DNA from: Caulobacter sp. CCUG 60055
GTDB lineage: Bacteria > Pseudomonadota > Alphaproteobacteria > Caulobacterales > Caulobacteraceae
Length of the DNA: 64,000 nt
Direction: 5' to 3'
Assembly: GCF_022750545.1 (NCBI RefSeq)
Contig: NZ_PUIC01000003.1
Location: 1 to 64,000 of the forward strand
Under the pieces are notes generated by a model that was given only the letters and a program-made list of their open reading frames with translations, was not told the origin of the DNA and ran no database searches. This document shows, piece after piece, positions 1-7,396 of this stretch; the first letter of the stretch is position 1; each line of letters opens with the position of its first letter. The translations under genes and the position numbers were made by a program.

Positions 1-201
1 GGGGCCGTCCACATCTGCTATTTCGACGAGACCACCCGCAAGCGCGTGCTGGAGCGGCTGGCCGGCCTGCTGGCCGACGACGGCTATCTGGCGCTGGGGG
101 CCGGCGAGACGGCCATGGACGTCACCGAGGCCCTGCAGCCCGCGCCCGGCGCCCCCGGCGTCTATCGCCGCAATCCGCGGTTCCGCGCCGCGGCGGCCTG
201 A
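1..201 (+). CDS. cheR: CheR-type chemotaxis protein methyltransferase, C-terminal end (partial)
   Basis: Only the last 66 codons are present; the gene runs off the left edge and ends at TGA 199-201. The visible part has the pattern of the C-terminal end of CheR SAM-dependent glutamate methyltransferases: an ICYFDETTRKRVLERL stretch, then the GYLALGAGET strand-loop and a short YRRNPRF tail. CheR methylates chemoreceptor glutamates. The usual NVLIYFD motif appears here as HICYFD. The SAM-binding core and the N-terminal receptor-binding domain lie outside the window, so the assignment rests on a short segment. A chemoreceptor with a CheR-docking-like tail lies at 43.4 kb, but the two are not clustered. 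Confidence 0.7.
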   Translation, partial: GAVHICYFDETTRKRVLERLAGLLADDGYLALGAGETAMDVTEALQPAPGAPGVYRRNPRFRAAAA

Positions 202-207
202 CGCCGG

Positions 208-597
208 TCAGGGCAGGATCGTCATCTGGGTCTGGGTGACCAGCGCCGCCAGCCTTCCCGAGGCGTCGACGATCCGCGTCTGCCAGACCGAGGACCGCCG
301 CCCGACGTGCACGGGGGTCGCCTCGGCGGTGATCACCGCCCCGACGGCGACGGCGCCGAGAAAGTTGGTCTTGCTCTCGATGGTGGTCGTGCGCGCGCCC
401 TCCGGCAGGTTGAGGAACGCCCCCACCGCGCCGACCGTGTCGGCCAGCGACATGTAGACGCCGCCGTGCAGGATTCCGCCGGCCGTGCACAAGTCCTCGC
501 GCACCGTCAGCCGGCCCAGCACCCGCGTCGGGCCGGCCTCGACGATATCCACCCCCAACAGATCGGCGAACGGCAGGGATGGCGGGGCCTGGGTCAT
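208..597 (-). CDS. PaaI/YbgC-type hotdog-fold acyl-CoA thioesterase
   Basis: A 129-residue protein with the hotdog-fold thioesterase pattern. GGILHGGVYMSLADTVG carries the HGG motif and catalytic Asp region typical of PaaI-like acyl-CoA thioesterases, followed by TTTIESKTNFLGAV and the terminal TQTQMTIL strand. These cytosolic enzymes hydrolyse acyl- or aryl-CoA. The reading frame stays open for another 94 codons upstream, but the ATG at 597 has a good ribosome site (GAGGAG about 8 nt before) and matches family length. It is divergent from the P450 gene, with about 215 bp between. The substrate cannot be inferred. A second, different PaaI-type gene lies at 32040. Confidence 0.85.
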   Translation of the reverse strand: MTQAPPSLPFADLLGVDIVEAGPTRVLGRLTVREDLCTAGGILHGGVYMSLADTVGAVGAFLNLPEGARTTTIESKTNFLGAVAVGAVITAEATPVHVGRRSSVWQTRIVDASGRLAALVTQTQMTILP

Positions 598-811
598 GGC
601 GGTCTCCTCGTGGGCGGCCCCGGCATCGGGCCAGCCCGGCGCCGCTTTCGTCAATGACCTTGCAGGTAAGCCTCTTTGCTTCCCCCGCGTCACGCGCGCA
701 TTGTCGCCGTCGAGCCGCGCCAGACGGCGACACCAGGGAAGATCGAACGGGTTCCGGCGTCGGCCGCCAAAGGTCCGAATCGCCGGGCGCGACACGCCAG
801 GAGAGGATTCG

Positions 812-2125
812 ATGAGCGTCGCCGAACTATCGTCCGAGACAATTCCGCATGAGATCGCCGCGACGGTGATCGACCCCAAGGCCTATGCGCAGGACACGCC
901 CCTGCACGAGGCGATGCGCTGGCTGCGGGCCAACCAGCCGCTGGGCCGGGCCGAGCTGGACGGCGTCCGCCCGTTCTGGGTGGTGACCCGGCACGCCGAC
1001 ATCCTGGAGGTCAGCCGCCAGAACGCCCTGTTCCACAGCGGCGACCTGTCCACCACCTTCACCACCATCGAGGCCGACAGCAAGGTCAGGGCGATAACCG
1101 GCGGCAGCCCGCACCTCGTCCGCTCGCTGGTGCAGATGGACGCCCCCGACCATCCCAAGCACCGGGTGCTGACCCAGGCCTGGTTCCTGCCCCAGAACAT
1201 CCGCAAGCTGGAAGAGCGCATCCGCACCATCGCCCGCGAGCACGTCGACCGCATGGCGGCCTTGGCCGGCCCGGACGGGATCGGCGAGTGCGACTTCGTC
1301 GGCGACGTCGCCCTGACCTACCCGCTGCGGGTGATCATGGAGATCCTCGGCGTGCCCGAGTCCGACATGCCGCGCATGCTCAGGCTGACCCAGGAGCTGT
1401 TCGGCGCCCAGGACCCCGAGCTGAACCGCGCCCGCCAGGAGATGATGGACCACGCCGACGCCGTCCAGCAGATCCAGGCCGTGCTGGCCGACTTCTTCAT
1501 GTATTTCAAAAGCATCACCGACGACCGCAAGGCCTCGCCGCGCGACGACGTCGCCACGGTGATCGCCAACGGGGTCATCGACGGCGAACCGATCAGCGAC
1601 TTCGAGGCGATGAGCTACTACGTCATCGTCGCCACAGCCGGGCACGACACCACCTCGTCCTCGACCGCCGGCGGGGTGTGGGGGCTGTGCCGGCACCCCG
1701 ACCAGTTCGCCCGGGCCAAGGCCGATCCCGGCCTGATTCCCGGCCTGGTCGACGAGGCCATCCGCTGGACGACGCCGGTCAAGCACTTCATGCGCTCGGC
1801 GACCGAGGACTGCGAGCTGGGCGGGCGCAAGATCGCCAAGGGCGACTGGCTGTGGCTGGCCTATCCGTCCGGCAACCGCGACGAGGCGGTGTTCGCCGAC
1901 CCCGACGCCTTCCGCATCGACCGGTCGCCCAACAAGCACCTGGCGTTCGGCTACGGCGCGCACCTGTGCCTGGGCCAGCACCTGGCCAAGATGGAGATGC
2001 GCATCCTGTTCGAGGAGCTGCTGCCGCGCCTGGCCTCGCTGGAGCTGGCCGGCCCCCCGGCCCTGGCCGAGGCGGTGTTCGTGGGCGGCCCCAAGCATCT
2101 GCCCATCCGCTATCGGATCGCCTGA
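812..2125 (+). CDS. Cytochrome P450 monooxygenase
   Basis: A 437-residue soluble class I bacterial P450. The I-helix oxygen-binding motif AGHDTT is at about 276-281, the K-helix ExxR motif (EAIR) at 315-318, and the heme loop FGYGAHLCLG has the proximal ligand Cys386. Length is typical. The ATG at 812 follows GGAGAGGA; the open frame extends further upstream but without family-like sequence. It needs a ferredoxin and a ferredoxin reductase, and no redox partner is encoded nearby, so electrons must come from elsewhere. The product may hydroxylate a lipid, terpenoid or steroid-like substrate, but nothing adjacent narrows this down. Confidence 0.93.
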   Translation: MSVAELSSETIPHEIAATVIDPKAYAQDTPLHEAMRWLRANQPLGRAELDGVRPFWVVTRHADILEVSRQNALFHSGDLSTTFTTIEADSKVRAITGGSPHLVRSLVQMDAPDHPKHRVLTQAWFLPQNIRKLEERIRTIAREHVDRMAALAGPDGIGECDFVGDVALTYPLRVIMEILGVPESDMPRMLRLTQELFGAQDPELNRARQEMMDHADAVQQIQAVLADFFMYFKSITDDRKASPRDDVATVIANGVIDGEPISDFEAMSYYVIVATAGHDTTSSSTAGGVWGLCRHPDQFARAKADPGLIPGLVDEAIRWTTPVKHFMRSATEDCELGGRKIAKGDWLWLAYPSGNRDEAVFADPDAFRIDRSPNKHLAFGYGAHLCLGQHLAKMEMRILFEELLPRLASLELAGPPALAEAVFVGGPKHLPIRYRIA

Positions 2126-2140
2126 GCGTCCGGCCAAATG

Positions 2141-2168
2141 AAAACCCCGCCGCATCGCTGCGGCGGGG
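2141..2168 (-). terminator. Rho-independent terminator of the entericidin-like gene
   Basis: A 10-bp perfect GC-rich stem (2145-2154 with 2159-2168) has a 4-nt loop. On the minus strand it is followed by TTTT, so it terminates the small lipoprotein gene. It lies 19 bp after the P450 stop and could also slow readthrough from that side, though it lacks a U-tract there. Confidence 0.75.
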
Positions 2169-2234
2169 CGTCGGAGGCCCGCCCGTCGGGGGGGAGTGAA
2201 AGACGGGCCGTCCGATTCTCGCGATCGAGGCGCC

Positions 2235-2378
2235 CTACTTGGGCTTGGCGTCCTCGGCGGTTTGGGTCACGGCTTGGCCGGCGGCCTTCACGTCCTTGCC
2301 GGCCCCGGAGACAGTATTGCAGGCCGCCGTGGTCAGACCGGCGGCGACAACCATAAGAAGCATCAGTTTGCGCATCAT
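2235..2378 (-). CDS. ecnA: Entericidin A/B-family small lipoprotein
   Basis: A 47-residue protein: a short basic N-terminus, a hydrophobic stretch, the lipobox LTTAAC with lipidated Cys20, then a small polar tail (NTVSGAGKDVKAAGQAV) like the entericidin family. In enterobacteria entericidins form an antidote/toxin pair of membrane lipoproteins; in alphaproteobacteria a single copy is common and often stress-induced. Two consecutive ATGs exist (2378 and 2375); the upstream one is used here, preceded by AGGGGAAC. A sigma-EcfG-type promoter lies about 28 bp upstream, inside the 3' end of phyK, and a strong terminator follows. This places it in the general stress regulon by inference. Confidence 0.88.
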   Translation of the reverse strand: MMRKLMLLMVVAAGLTTAACNTVSGAGKDVKAAGQAVTQTAEDAKPK

Positions 2379-2405
2379 CAGTTCCCCTGAATTTTGCAGG
2401 ACAGG

Positions 2406-2431
2406 AACGCGCTACGCCGCCGCTTGGTTCC
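2406..2431 (-). promoter_or_regulatory. Predicted sigma-EcfG (SigT) promoter for the entericidin-like gene
   Basis: On the minus strand, GGAAC (2431-2427), a 17-bp spacer and CGTT (2409-2406). This matches the GSR promoter consensus of alphaproteobacteria exactly. Transcription would begin near 2398, about 20 nt before the ATG. The -35 element is inside the last codons of phyK, so the small gene can be transcribed independently of the kinase operon. Confidence 0.75.
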
Positions 2432-4160
2432 GCCGGCCGCGGGCTTCATTTGGCGCATCGGCCTTTTGACTTCGCCCGACATCGCGAATGTCCGGCGTCG
2501 GGAAAACCAGCCGCGCGGTGACGCCCCCCCGCTCGTTGGCGGTCAGCTCGGCCTGGCCGCGCAACTGGCGGGCGAAGGCGGTCATCAGGGTGCGGCCCAC
2601 CCCGCCGGCCTCGAGGTCCGGCGGCGGGCCGCCGCCCGCGTCGGAGATCTCCAGCACGGCCTCGTCGCCGTCGACCTTGAAGCGCACCGACAGCAACCCG
2701 CCGCGCCCGGCCAGGGCGTGCTTCTGGGCGTTGGAGATGGCCTCGACGGCGAACAGGGCCAGGGGCGCCAGCTTGTCGGGGTCGACGATCAGGTCGTCGG
2801 CCTCCAGCTCGGTGCGCACCACCACGCCGCGCGACTGGTCCGAGACCACCAGCTGGGCGATCAGCTCCTCCAGGAAGCGGCGGACGTCCACGCGCTTGAG
2901 GTCGCTGCCCTGGTAGAGCGCGCGGTAGATCAGGGCCAGGGCGGTGATCCGCTGGCAGGTGTCCGACATCGCCGCCCGCGCCGCCGGGTCGGCGAGCGCC
3001 CGCTGCTGCAGGTTGATCAGCGAGCTGATGACCTGGAGGTTGTTCTTCACCCGGTGATGGATCTCGCGCATCAGCGCGTCCTTCTGGGCCAGGGAATCGC
3101 GCAGGGAGTGGTCGCGGGCGACGATGGTCTCGGCCATCACCGCCAGGGTGTCGGCCAGGTCGCGGATCTCCGGCGGGGCGCGGTCGGCCTGGAGCGGGCG
3201 GACGGTGAAGCGTCCCCGCGCATAGATGGCGGCGATGCGCTGGAGGTACTGCAGCCAGCGCAGCACCACCCGGTCGGACACCACCCACACTGCCCCCAGC
3301 GCCACGGTGAAGGACAGCAGCGGGAAGATCACGCTCGACAGCGGATTGAGCTGGGCCCAGGATAGCACGCCCTGGGTCGGGGCCGACAGCACCACGAACA
3401 CCTCGCTGCCGACCAGCGGCGCGACCGTGAACATCCGCGTCTCGCCCTTGGCGTCGCGGCCGGTGTAGGTGAAGGCCCCCTGCTTGGCGGCGCGGCGGCC
3501 GGTGTCGGCCGGAGCGTTGGCGAAGGCCAGCGGGTCGGTGCGGGTGAGCAGCCGGCCGCTGGCGTCGGCCAGGGCGACCTCGGTGTGTTCGGGCAGGGCG
3601 GCGTCGACGGTGTCGGGGCGCAGGCTCGACAGGCGGATCACCGCCACCAGCGCTCCGTCGAAGGCGCCGGTGGCGTCCTCCGCCCGGGCGGCGGCCAGCA
3701 GCGAGGGGTCGGCGCCGAAATCGCCCGGCGGGGCCCGGGTGACGATCAGCCGCTCGCCGGCGCGCAGGCGCGAGAACCATTCCGAACGGCGGCGGTCGGG
3801 ATCGCCCGGCGTCGAGGCGGCGGCGCACGACACCCGGCCGATGGCGTCGAAGCGGATCAGGTTGGCGTAGCCCGGAACGGCGTCGACGACCTGGCCCAGG
3901 CGATGGGCGCATTGCACGCCGACGGCGTCGGGGGTCAGGGTCTGCAGCAGGACGTCGGCGGCCTCGACCCGGGCCCGCGCCGTGGCGGCGCTTCTTTGCG
4001 CGGCGAGGGCCAGGTTGGCCCGGCTTTCCTGGGCGTCCTTGCCGAAGGCGACCACGGACTGGACCGCGCCGAGGATCAGCACCGGCGCGAGCACCAGGGC
4101 CAGGGCCGGCCCGAGGCGAAAACGGATCGTGGTCAGCGGCCCCCACGCCAACCGTTTCAT
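2412..4160 (-). CDS. phyK: General stress response sensor histidine kinase PhyK (HisKA_2 family)
   Basis: A 582-residue membrane kinase. TM1 is at about 14-36, followed by a periplasmic sensor domain (about 40-270), TM2 at about 275-298, a HAMP-like linker (about 300-350), and the HisKA_2 dimerisation helix [20 protein letters not shown] with the phospho-acceptor at His368/369. A HATPase domain (N-box near ISNAQKHA, G-box DAGGG) completes it. In Caulobacter, PhyK phosphorylates PhyR to switch on the general stress response, and it is encoded beside sigT just as here. The start is 4 nt after the sigT stop, so nepR-sigT-phyK is a compact operon. What the periplasmic domain senses cannot be read from sequence. 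Confidence 0.92.
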   Translation of the reverse strand: MKRLAWGPLTTIRFRLGPALALVLAPVLILGAVQSVVAFGKDAQESRANLALAAQRSAATARARVEAADVLLQTLTPDAVGVQCAHRLGQVVDAVPGYANLIRFDAIGRVSCAAASTPGDPDRRRSEWFSRLRAGERLIVTRAPPGDFGADPSLLAAARAEDATGAFDGALVAVIRLSSLRPDTVDAALPEHTEVALADASGRLLTRTDPLAFANAPADTGRRAAKQGAFTYTGRDAKGETRMFTVAPLVGSEVFVVLSAPTQGVLSWAQLNPLSSVIFPLLSFTVALGAVWVVSDRVVLRWLQYLQRIAAIYARGRFTVRPLQADRAPPEIRDLADTLAVMAETIVARDHSLRDSLAQKDALMREIHHRVKNNLQVISSLINLQQRALADPAARAAMSDTCQRITALALIYRALYQGSDLKRVDVRRFLEELIAQLVVSDQSRGVVVRTELEADDLIVDPDKLAPLALFAVEAISNAQKHALAGRGGLLSVRFKVDGDEAVLEISDAGGGPPPDLEAGGVGRTLMTAFARQLRGQAELTANERGGVTARLVFPTPDIRDVGRSQKADAPNEARGRRNQAAA

Positions 4161-4164
4161 GACG

Positions 4165-4779
4165 TCACCTGACCGTGCTTACCCTCTCCGCATCGGCGAG
4201 AATGGCCCGCATGGCGTCGCCGGCCGGGCGGCCGTCCCGATCATAGTCGCCGCCCTCCAGCACCACCGCCAGCGCCTTGCGGGCGCGGCTGACGCGGCTC
4301 TTCACCGTACCGACCGCGCAGCCGCAGATCTCGGCCGCCTCCTCGTAGGCGAACCCGCCGGCGCCGACCAGCACCAGGGCTTCGCGTTGCTCGGCCGGCA
4401 GCATGGCCAGGCCAAGCCTCAGCTCGTCGAGGGCGATGGGCGCCTGCGGGTCGTCCACCGCCACCAGGGTCCGCTCGGCGGCCTCCTGGTCGAGCTGGGT
4501 CTGGCGCCAGGACCGGCGCTTTTCGGAATAGAACTGATTGCGCAGGATCATGAAGGTCCAGGCCTTCATGTTCGTGCCCATCTGATAGCTGGCCCGTGCG
4601 TCCCAAGCCTTCAGCATGGCGTCCTGCGCCAGGTCGTCGGCCGAGGCCGCGTCGCCCGCCAGGGTGCGGGCGAAGGCGCGCAGGTGCGGGATCAGCTGGA
4701 CGAGTTCGCGTTTGAAGGCGGCTTCCTGGGCCGGATCGGCCTGGGGCTTCGAGGGCGCGGCGTTCTGAGACGTCGTCAT
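4165..4779 (-). CDS. sigT: ECF sigma factor of the general stress response (SigT/EcfG)
   Basis: A 204-residue ECF15-type sigma factor. Region 2 spans about 25-95 ([20 protein letters not shown], then [19 protein letters not shown] for promoter melting). Region 4 spans about 135-180 ([11 protein letters not shown], then [26 protein letters not shown], the -35-binding helix-turn-helix). It directs RNA polymerase to GGAAC-N16/17-CGTT promoters. NepR holds it inactive, and phosphorylated PhyR sequesters NepR. The ATG at 4779 overlaps the nepR stop (TGATG), which implies translational coupling between sigma and anti-sigma factor. The frame extends upstream only through nepR-antisense sequence, so the later start was chosen. 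Confidence 0.96.
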   Translation of the reverse strand: MTTSQNAAPSKPQADPAQEAAFKRELVQLIPHLRAFARTLAGDAASADDLAQDAMLKAWDARASYQMGTNMKAWTFMILRNQFYSEKRRSWRQTQLDQEAAERTLVAVDDPQAPIALDELRLGLAMLPAEQREALVLVGAGGFAYEEAAEICGCAVGTVKSRVSRARKALAVVLEGGDYDRDGRPAGDAMRAILADAERVSTVR

Positions 4780-4967
4780 CAATCGCGATCCGCCCGCTTT
4801 TCGTCCGCCCGCTTGAGAATATCCAGGAATTCGTCGGGGACGGGCTCGTTGACCACCTGGTCGAACATCTGGCGCAGCTTGACGCCGATAGCCTGCTGCC
4901 GCAACCGCGCCTCGTCTAGAGACGGATCTGGCCTGCGACGCTGTCCCATATAGGTCTGCTCGATCAT
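4779..4967 (-). CDS. nepR: Anti-sigma factor NepR
   Basis: A 62-residue protein with the NepR core: two helices around IGVKLRQMFDQVVNEPVPDEFLDILKRAD, which clamp EcfG and are captured by PhyR. Length is normal for this short family. The first gene of a three-gene operon, it overlaps sigT by one base. The ATG at 4967 is the start; a TTG at 5030 in the same frame lies inside the predicted -10 element and would be at or before the transcript start, so it is excluded. An upstream sigma-EcfG promoter makes the operon self-activating. Confidence 0.93.
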   Translation of the reverse strand: MIEQTYMGQRRRPDPSLDEARLRQQAIGVKLRQMFDQVVNEPVPDEFLDILKRADEKRADRD

Positions 4968-5028
4968 CTTGTCGGCGTCGTGCGGCGAGGAAACGCCGTC
5001 CCCTCGAACTGTTCTGGGTTCGTCGCTC

Positions 5029-5053
5029 AACGCGCGGCCGCCTATCTTGTTCC
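5029..5053 (-). promoter_or_regulatory. Predicted sigma-EcfG promoter for nepR-sigT-phyK
   Basis: On the minus strand, GGAAC (5053-5049), 16 bp, CGTT (5032-5029). Expected start near 5022, giving a leader of about 55 nt before nepR. Autoregulation of nepR-ecfG by its own sigma factor is the family norm. It faces away from the phyR box, with 38 bp between the two -35 elements. Confidence 0.85.
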
Positions 5054-5091
5054 CCGGTCCGATATGTACAATGCAAAATCCGAGCCGCGAG

Positions 5092-5117
5092 GGAACTCCC
5101 TTCGTGCAGCGGGCGTT
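5092..5117 (+). promoter_or_regulatory. Predicted sigma-EcfG promoter for phyR
   Basis: GGAAC (5092-5096), 17 bp, CGTT (5114-5117). Expected transcription start near 5124, about 70 nt before the phyR ATG. An exact consensus match, divergent from the nepR promoter. Confidence 0.85.
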
Positions 5118-5195
5118 CAATATCGTTGCGTCTTGCGCGACGCGGGCGCTCAATGCGCCCTGGTACAGTCGAAGACCTGGAGATCGGGAGGGGTC

Positions 5196-5990
5196 ATGAG
5201 TCTTCTTGCCCGTTTGGCGCCGCACCTGCCCTACGTCCGCCGCTACGCGCGCGCGTTGACCGGCGATCAGGCCACGGGAGATCATTACGTACGGGTGGCC
5301 CTCGAAGCCCTGGCCGCGGGCGAACGCTCGCTGGAAGACCGCTACAGCCCCCGCGTCGCCCTCTACCATGTCTTCCACGCCATCTGGTGCACCAGCGGCG
5401 CGCAGTTGGAGGACGCTCCCGAGGAGGACGTCGCCGGCGACGCCAGCCGCCGGCTGATGCGGATCGCGCCGCGTTCGCGCCAGGCGTTCCTGCTCACCGC
5501 CCTGGAGGGCTTCACCCCCAGCGAGGCGGCCCAGATCCTCGACGTCGACTTCGACGAGGTCGACGCCCTGATCAGCCGCGCCCAGAGCGAGATCGACGCC
5601 GAACTGGCCACCGACGTGCTGATCATCGAGGACGAGCCGGTGATCGCCGCCGACATCGAGGCGCTGGTGCGCGAGCTGGGACACAACGTCCTCGACATCG
5701 CCGCCACCCGCACCGAGGCGGTGGAGGCGGTCAACCGGCGCCTGCCCGGCCTGGTGCTGGCCGACATCCAGCTGGCCGACGGCTCGTCGGGCATCGACGC
5801 GGTGAAGGACATCCTCGGCCGGCTCGACGTGCCGGTGATCTTCATCACCGCCTTCCCCGAGCGGCTGCTCACCGGCGAGCGGCCCGAACCGACCTTCCTG
5901 ATCACCAAGCCGTTCCAGCCGGAGACGGTGAAGGCGGCCATCGGCCAGGCCCTGTTCTTCCATCCGGCCCGCCGCCGGGAAGCCGCCTGA
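5196..5990 (+). CDS. phyR: General stress response regulator PhyR (sigma-like domain plus receiver)
   Basis: A 264-residue protein. The N-terminal sigma-factor-mimic domain (about 1-135) includes an ECF-like region 4 (PRSRQAFLLTALEGFTPSEA). The C-terminal receiver domain (about 140-258) starts VLIIEDEP, with phospho-acceptor Asp190 in VLADIQLADG and the conserved Lys238 in FLITKPF. When phosphorylated by PhyK or related kinases, the receiver releases the sigma-like domain, which binds NepR and frees SigT. The ATG at 5196 follows GGGAGGGG; the open frame continues upstream but crosses the promoter. Divergent from nepR-sigT-phyK, as in Caulobacter. Confidence 0.96.
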   Translation: MSLLARLAPHLPYVRRYARALTGDQATGDHYVRVALEALAAGERSLEDRYSPRVALYHVFHAIWCTSGAQLEDAPEEDVAGDASRRLMRIAPRSRQAFLLTALEGFTPSEAAQILDVDFDEVDALISRAQSEIDAELATDVLIIEDEPVIAADIEALVRELGHNVLDIAATRTEAVEAVNRRLPGLVLADIQLADGSSGIDAVKDILGRLDVPVIFITAFPERLLTGERPEPTFLITKPFQPETVKAAIGQALFFHPARRREAA

Positions 5991-6028
5991 GGGGCCGGGA
6001 AAAGCGAAGCCCAGAGAAATAGCGCCAG

Positions 6029-6054
6029 GGAACCGGCGCGACCGGCGCCGGGTT
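6029..6054 (+). promoter_or_regulatory. Predicted sigma-EcfG-type promoter for the first DUF1328 gene
   Basis: GGAAC (6029-6033), 17 bp, GGTT (6051-6054). The -35 is exact; the -10 has G in place of the first C, the least conserved base. Start expected near 6061, about 45 nt ahead of the ATG. Confidence 0.6.
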
Positions 6055-6107
6055 GTTCCTCGCCAGCGGCCGCGATCGGCGCGGCCGCGTCACGAGGACG
6101 TTACGCC

Positions 6108-6281
6108 ATGCTCGGCTGGGCCTTGATCTTTGCGGTGCTCGCCGTCGCGGCGGGCTTTCTCGGCTTCGTCGGCCTGGCCGGCGTCGCCGCATCGATCGCC
6201 AAGCTGCTGTTCGTGCTGTTCCTGGTGCTGTTGATCGGCGGCTTCGTGATCCGGGCGTTTCGCGGCGACTCGGTCGTCTAG
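6108..6281 (+). CDS. DUF1328 (YtjA-like) small membrane protein
   Basis: A 57-residue protein that is almost entirely two hydrophobic helices: MLGWALIFAVLAVAAGFLGF, a small turn with GLAGVAASIAK, then LLFVLFLVLLIGGFVIRAF. This is the DUF1328/YtjA signature. These inner-membrane proteins have no settled function but are repeatedly found among stress-induced genes. The GSR-type promoter upstream and the phyR neighbour fit that. A paralogue with the same architecture lies at 9709-9879, also behind a GSR-type promoter. It converges with the small membrane gene that ends 5 bp downstream. Confidence 0.9.
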   Translation: MLGWALIFAVLAVAAGFLGFVGLAGVAASIAKLLFVLFLVLLIGGFVIRAFRGDSVV

Positions 6282-6285
6282 GCGC

Positions 6286-6552
6286 TCAGCACCGTTCGAA
6301 GAAGGCCTGGCAATGGCCCGCCAAGCGGCGGTCGCCGCTGGCGGCGGGCGAGCGGCCGGTGACGGCGGCGTCCGGCGTGAGGGTCTGCTCGGCGTCGCGC
6401 AGGGCGCGGTAGTGGAAGGCCCAGCTGCCGAAAAGGGCGCTCATCGCCAGGGCGATGGAGATCAGCATCACCCAGAACATGTGCCGCCCCCACGAAGCCT
6501 GTCGGGTGCGCGTGGCGCTGAGGCCCGACGAACGCCGGAACGCGGTGGTCAT
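6286..6552 (-). CDS. Hypothetical small membrane protein (88 aa)
   Basis: I do not recognise a family. The protein has a basic N-terminus (MTTAFRRSSGLSATRTR), one likely transmembrane helix at about residues 25-45 (MFWVMLISIALAMSALFGSW) and a polar C-terminal half ending in GHCQAFFERC with two cysteines. The ATG at 6552 is supported by a very strong ribosome site (GGAGGAGG). It converges on the DUF1328 gene with 4 bp between stops. A degenerate GSR-like promoter (GAAAC, 17 bp, CGTT) lies about 55 bp upstream on the same strand but has one mismatch in the critical -35. It is probably another small stress-linked envelope protein. Confidence 0.7.
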   Translation of the reverse strand: MTTAFRRSSGLSATRTRQASWGRHMFWVMLISIALAMSALFGSWAFHYRALRDAEQTLTPDAAVTGRSPAASGDRRLAGHCQAFFERC

Positions 6553-6684
6553 GGCCGCCTCCTCCGATTCGCCTTCGATGTTTCGCCGTCGTCCGGCGCT
6601 CGTTGGAAACGCGCGCGCCGCCGCGGCCGTTTCGCACCCCGGCGAGGCCGCGACGCGATCGCGAAGAAATTTTTGAGAATCGGC

Positions 6685-6709
6685 GGAACCGTGCGCGGCC
6701 GGCGACGTT
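6685..6709 (+). promoter_or_regulatory. Predicted sigma-EcfG promoter driving a small RNA
   Basis: GGAAC (6685-6689), 16 bp, CGTT (6706-6709): an exact consensus match. No start codon with a plausible ORF follows. Instead, transcription would begin at about 6716, which is the first base of a strong nested inverted repeat. Confidence 0.75.
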
Positions 6710-6715
6710 GTCTGA

Positions 6716-6834
6716 TTGCGGAGACGGCGACGCCCCCCCGACTTGAGACCGGCGATACGCCGGTCTGCCGTCTCCGCAACCCTTATTCTCGATGATGCAC
6801 GACTGGGCGGACCGGCTTACGGCCCGCCCGTTTT
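6716..6834 (+). ncRNA. gsrN: Candidate GSR-controlled small RNA, GsrN-like
   Basis: About 115 nt directly after an exact sigma-EcfG promoter and ending in an intrinsic terminator. There is a 13-bp perfect inverted repeat (6716-6728 with 6767-6779). Between its arms lie an unpaired stretch with seven consecutive C (6733-6739) and a 9-bp hairpin with a 3-nt loop (6746-6754 with 6758-6766) stacked against the outer arm. Caulobacter GsrN is a SigT-dependent sRNA with an exposed C-rich loop that base-pairs with mRNA leaders such as katG. Position in the GSR locus, promoter, C-rich loop and terminator all agree. Identity as GsrN is inference from memory of that RNA, not from an alignment. Confidence 0.65.
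6805..6834 (+). terminator. Rho-independent terminator of the candidate small RNA
   Basis: A 10-bp stem (6805-6814 with 6820-6829) with one A-C mismatch and a 5-nt loop, followed by GTTTTC. It ends 12 bp before the stop of the convergent OmpA-like gene. Confidence 0.7.
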
Positions 6835-6845
6835 CTTGCGCGGCC

Positions 6846-7304
6846 TCAGCTGGCGAAGTGGACCTGCACCTCGGCCCGGCGGCGCAACGGCCGCTCGGTC
6901 CCGCGCTTGGTGACCGCGCCCTGCTCGCCGACGGCGTCGACGTCCACGGCCGGCGCTGGGAAGCCCTTGTCGGTCAGGGCCTTGGCCACAGCCTCGGCCC
7001 GTCGCTTGGAAAGCTCGAGGTTCTGTTCGGCCGACCCCTTGGCGCCCGACAGCCCGACCACCGTCACCGCGCCGACCCGGCAGGCCTTCGACCGGGCGGC
7101 CGAATCGGAGATCACCTGCAGGGCCGCGTCGGTCAGGTCGGCCGACCATTCCTTGAAATAGACCGGGAAGCTGAAGTCCGCGCACGGCGACGGCGCGGCG
7201 ACCTTGCTCGAATGCATCCAGGCCGGCGTCGTCTCGCAGCCCGAGACCAGCACGCCCAACCCAGCCGCGACCGCCGTCGCTCCAAGGATCTTCCGTCGCC
7301 ACAT
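6846..7304 (-). CDS. OmpA-like lipoprotein
   Basis: A 152-residue outer-membrane lipoprotein candidate. The signal peptide ends in the lipobox LVSGC (Cys23), and the mature part contains an OmpA-like peptidoglycan-binding fold: VTVVGLSGAKGSAEQN, then LSKRRAEAVAKALTDKG, the usual N-x2-LS-x2-RA-x2-V-x3-L core. This class tethers the outer membrane to peptidoglycan. The ATG at 7304 follows GGGAGACGGGG; 40 upstream codons in the same frame look like shadow sequence. It lies downstream of the small-RNA terminator on the opposite strand. I see no GSR-type promoter for it. Confidence 0.85.
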   Translation of the reverse strand: MWRRKILGATAVAAGLGVLVSGCETTPAWMHSSKVAAPSPCADFSFPVYFKEWSADLTDAALQVISDSAARSKACRVGAVTVVGLSGAKGSAEQNLELSKRRAEAVAKALTDKGFPAPAVDVDAVGEQGAVTKRGTERPLRRRAEVQVHFAS

Positions 7305-7396
7305 AGCCCCGTCTCCCGATACGCGCCCGCTAAAAGAATAGGGCGGCCAGCCGACCGGCTCGCCGCCCCGAAACCTCGCGCCTGACGGCGCAAAGC

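Noticed and set aside
5028-5030. TTG as an upstream start of nepR
   Set aside because: It lies within the predicted -10 element of the nepR promoter, so it would not be transcribed.
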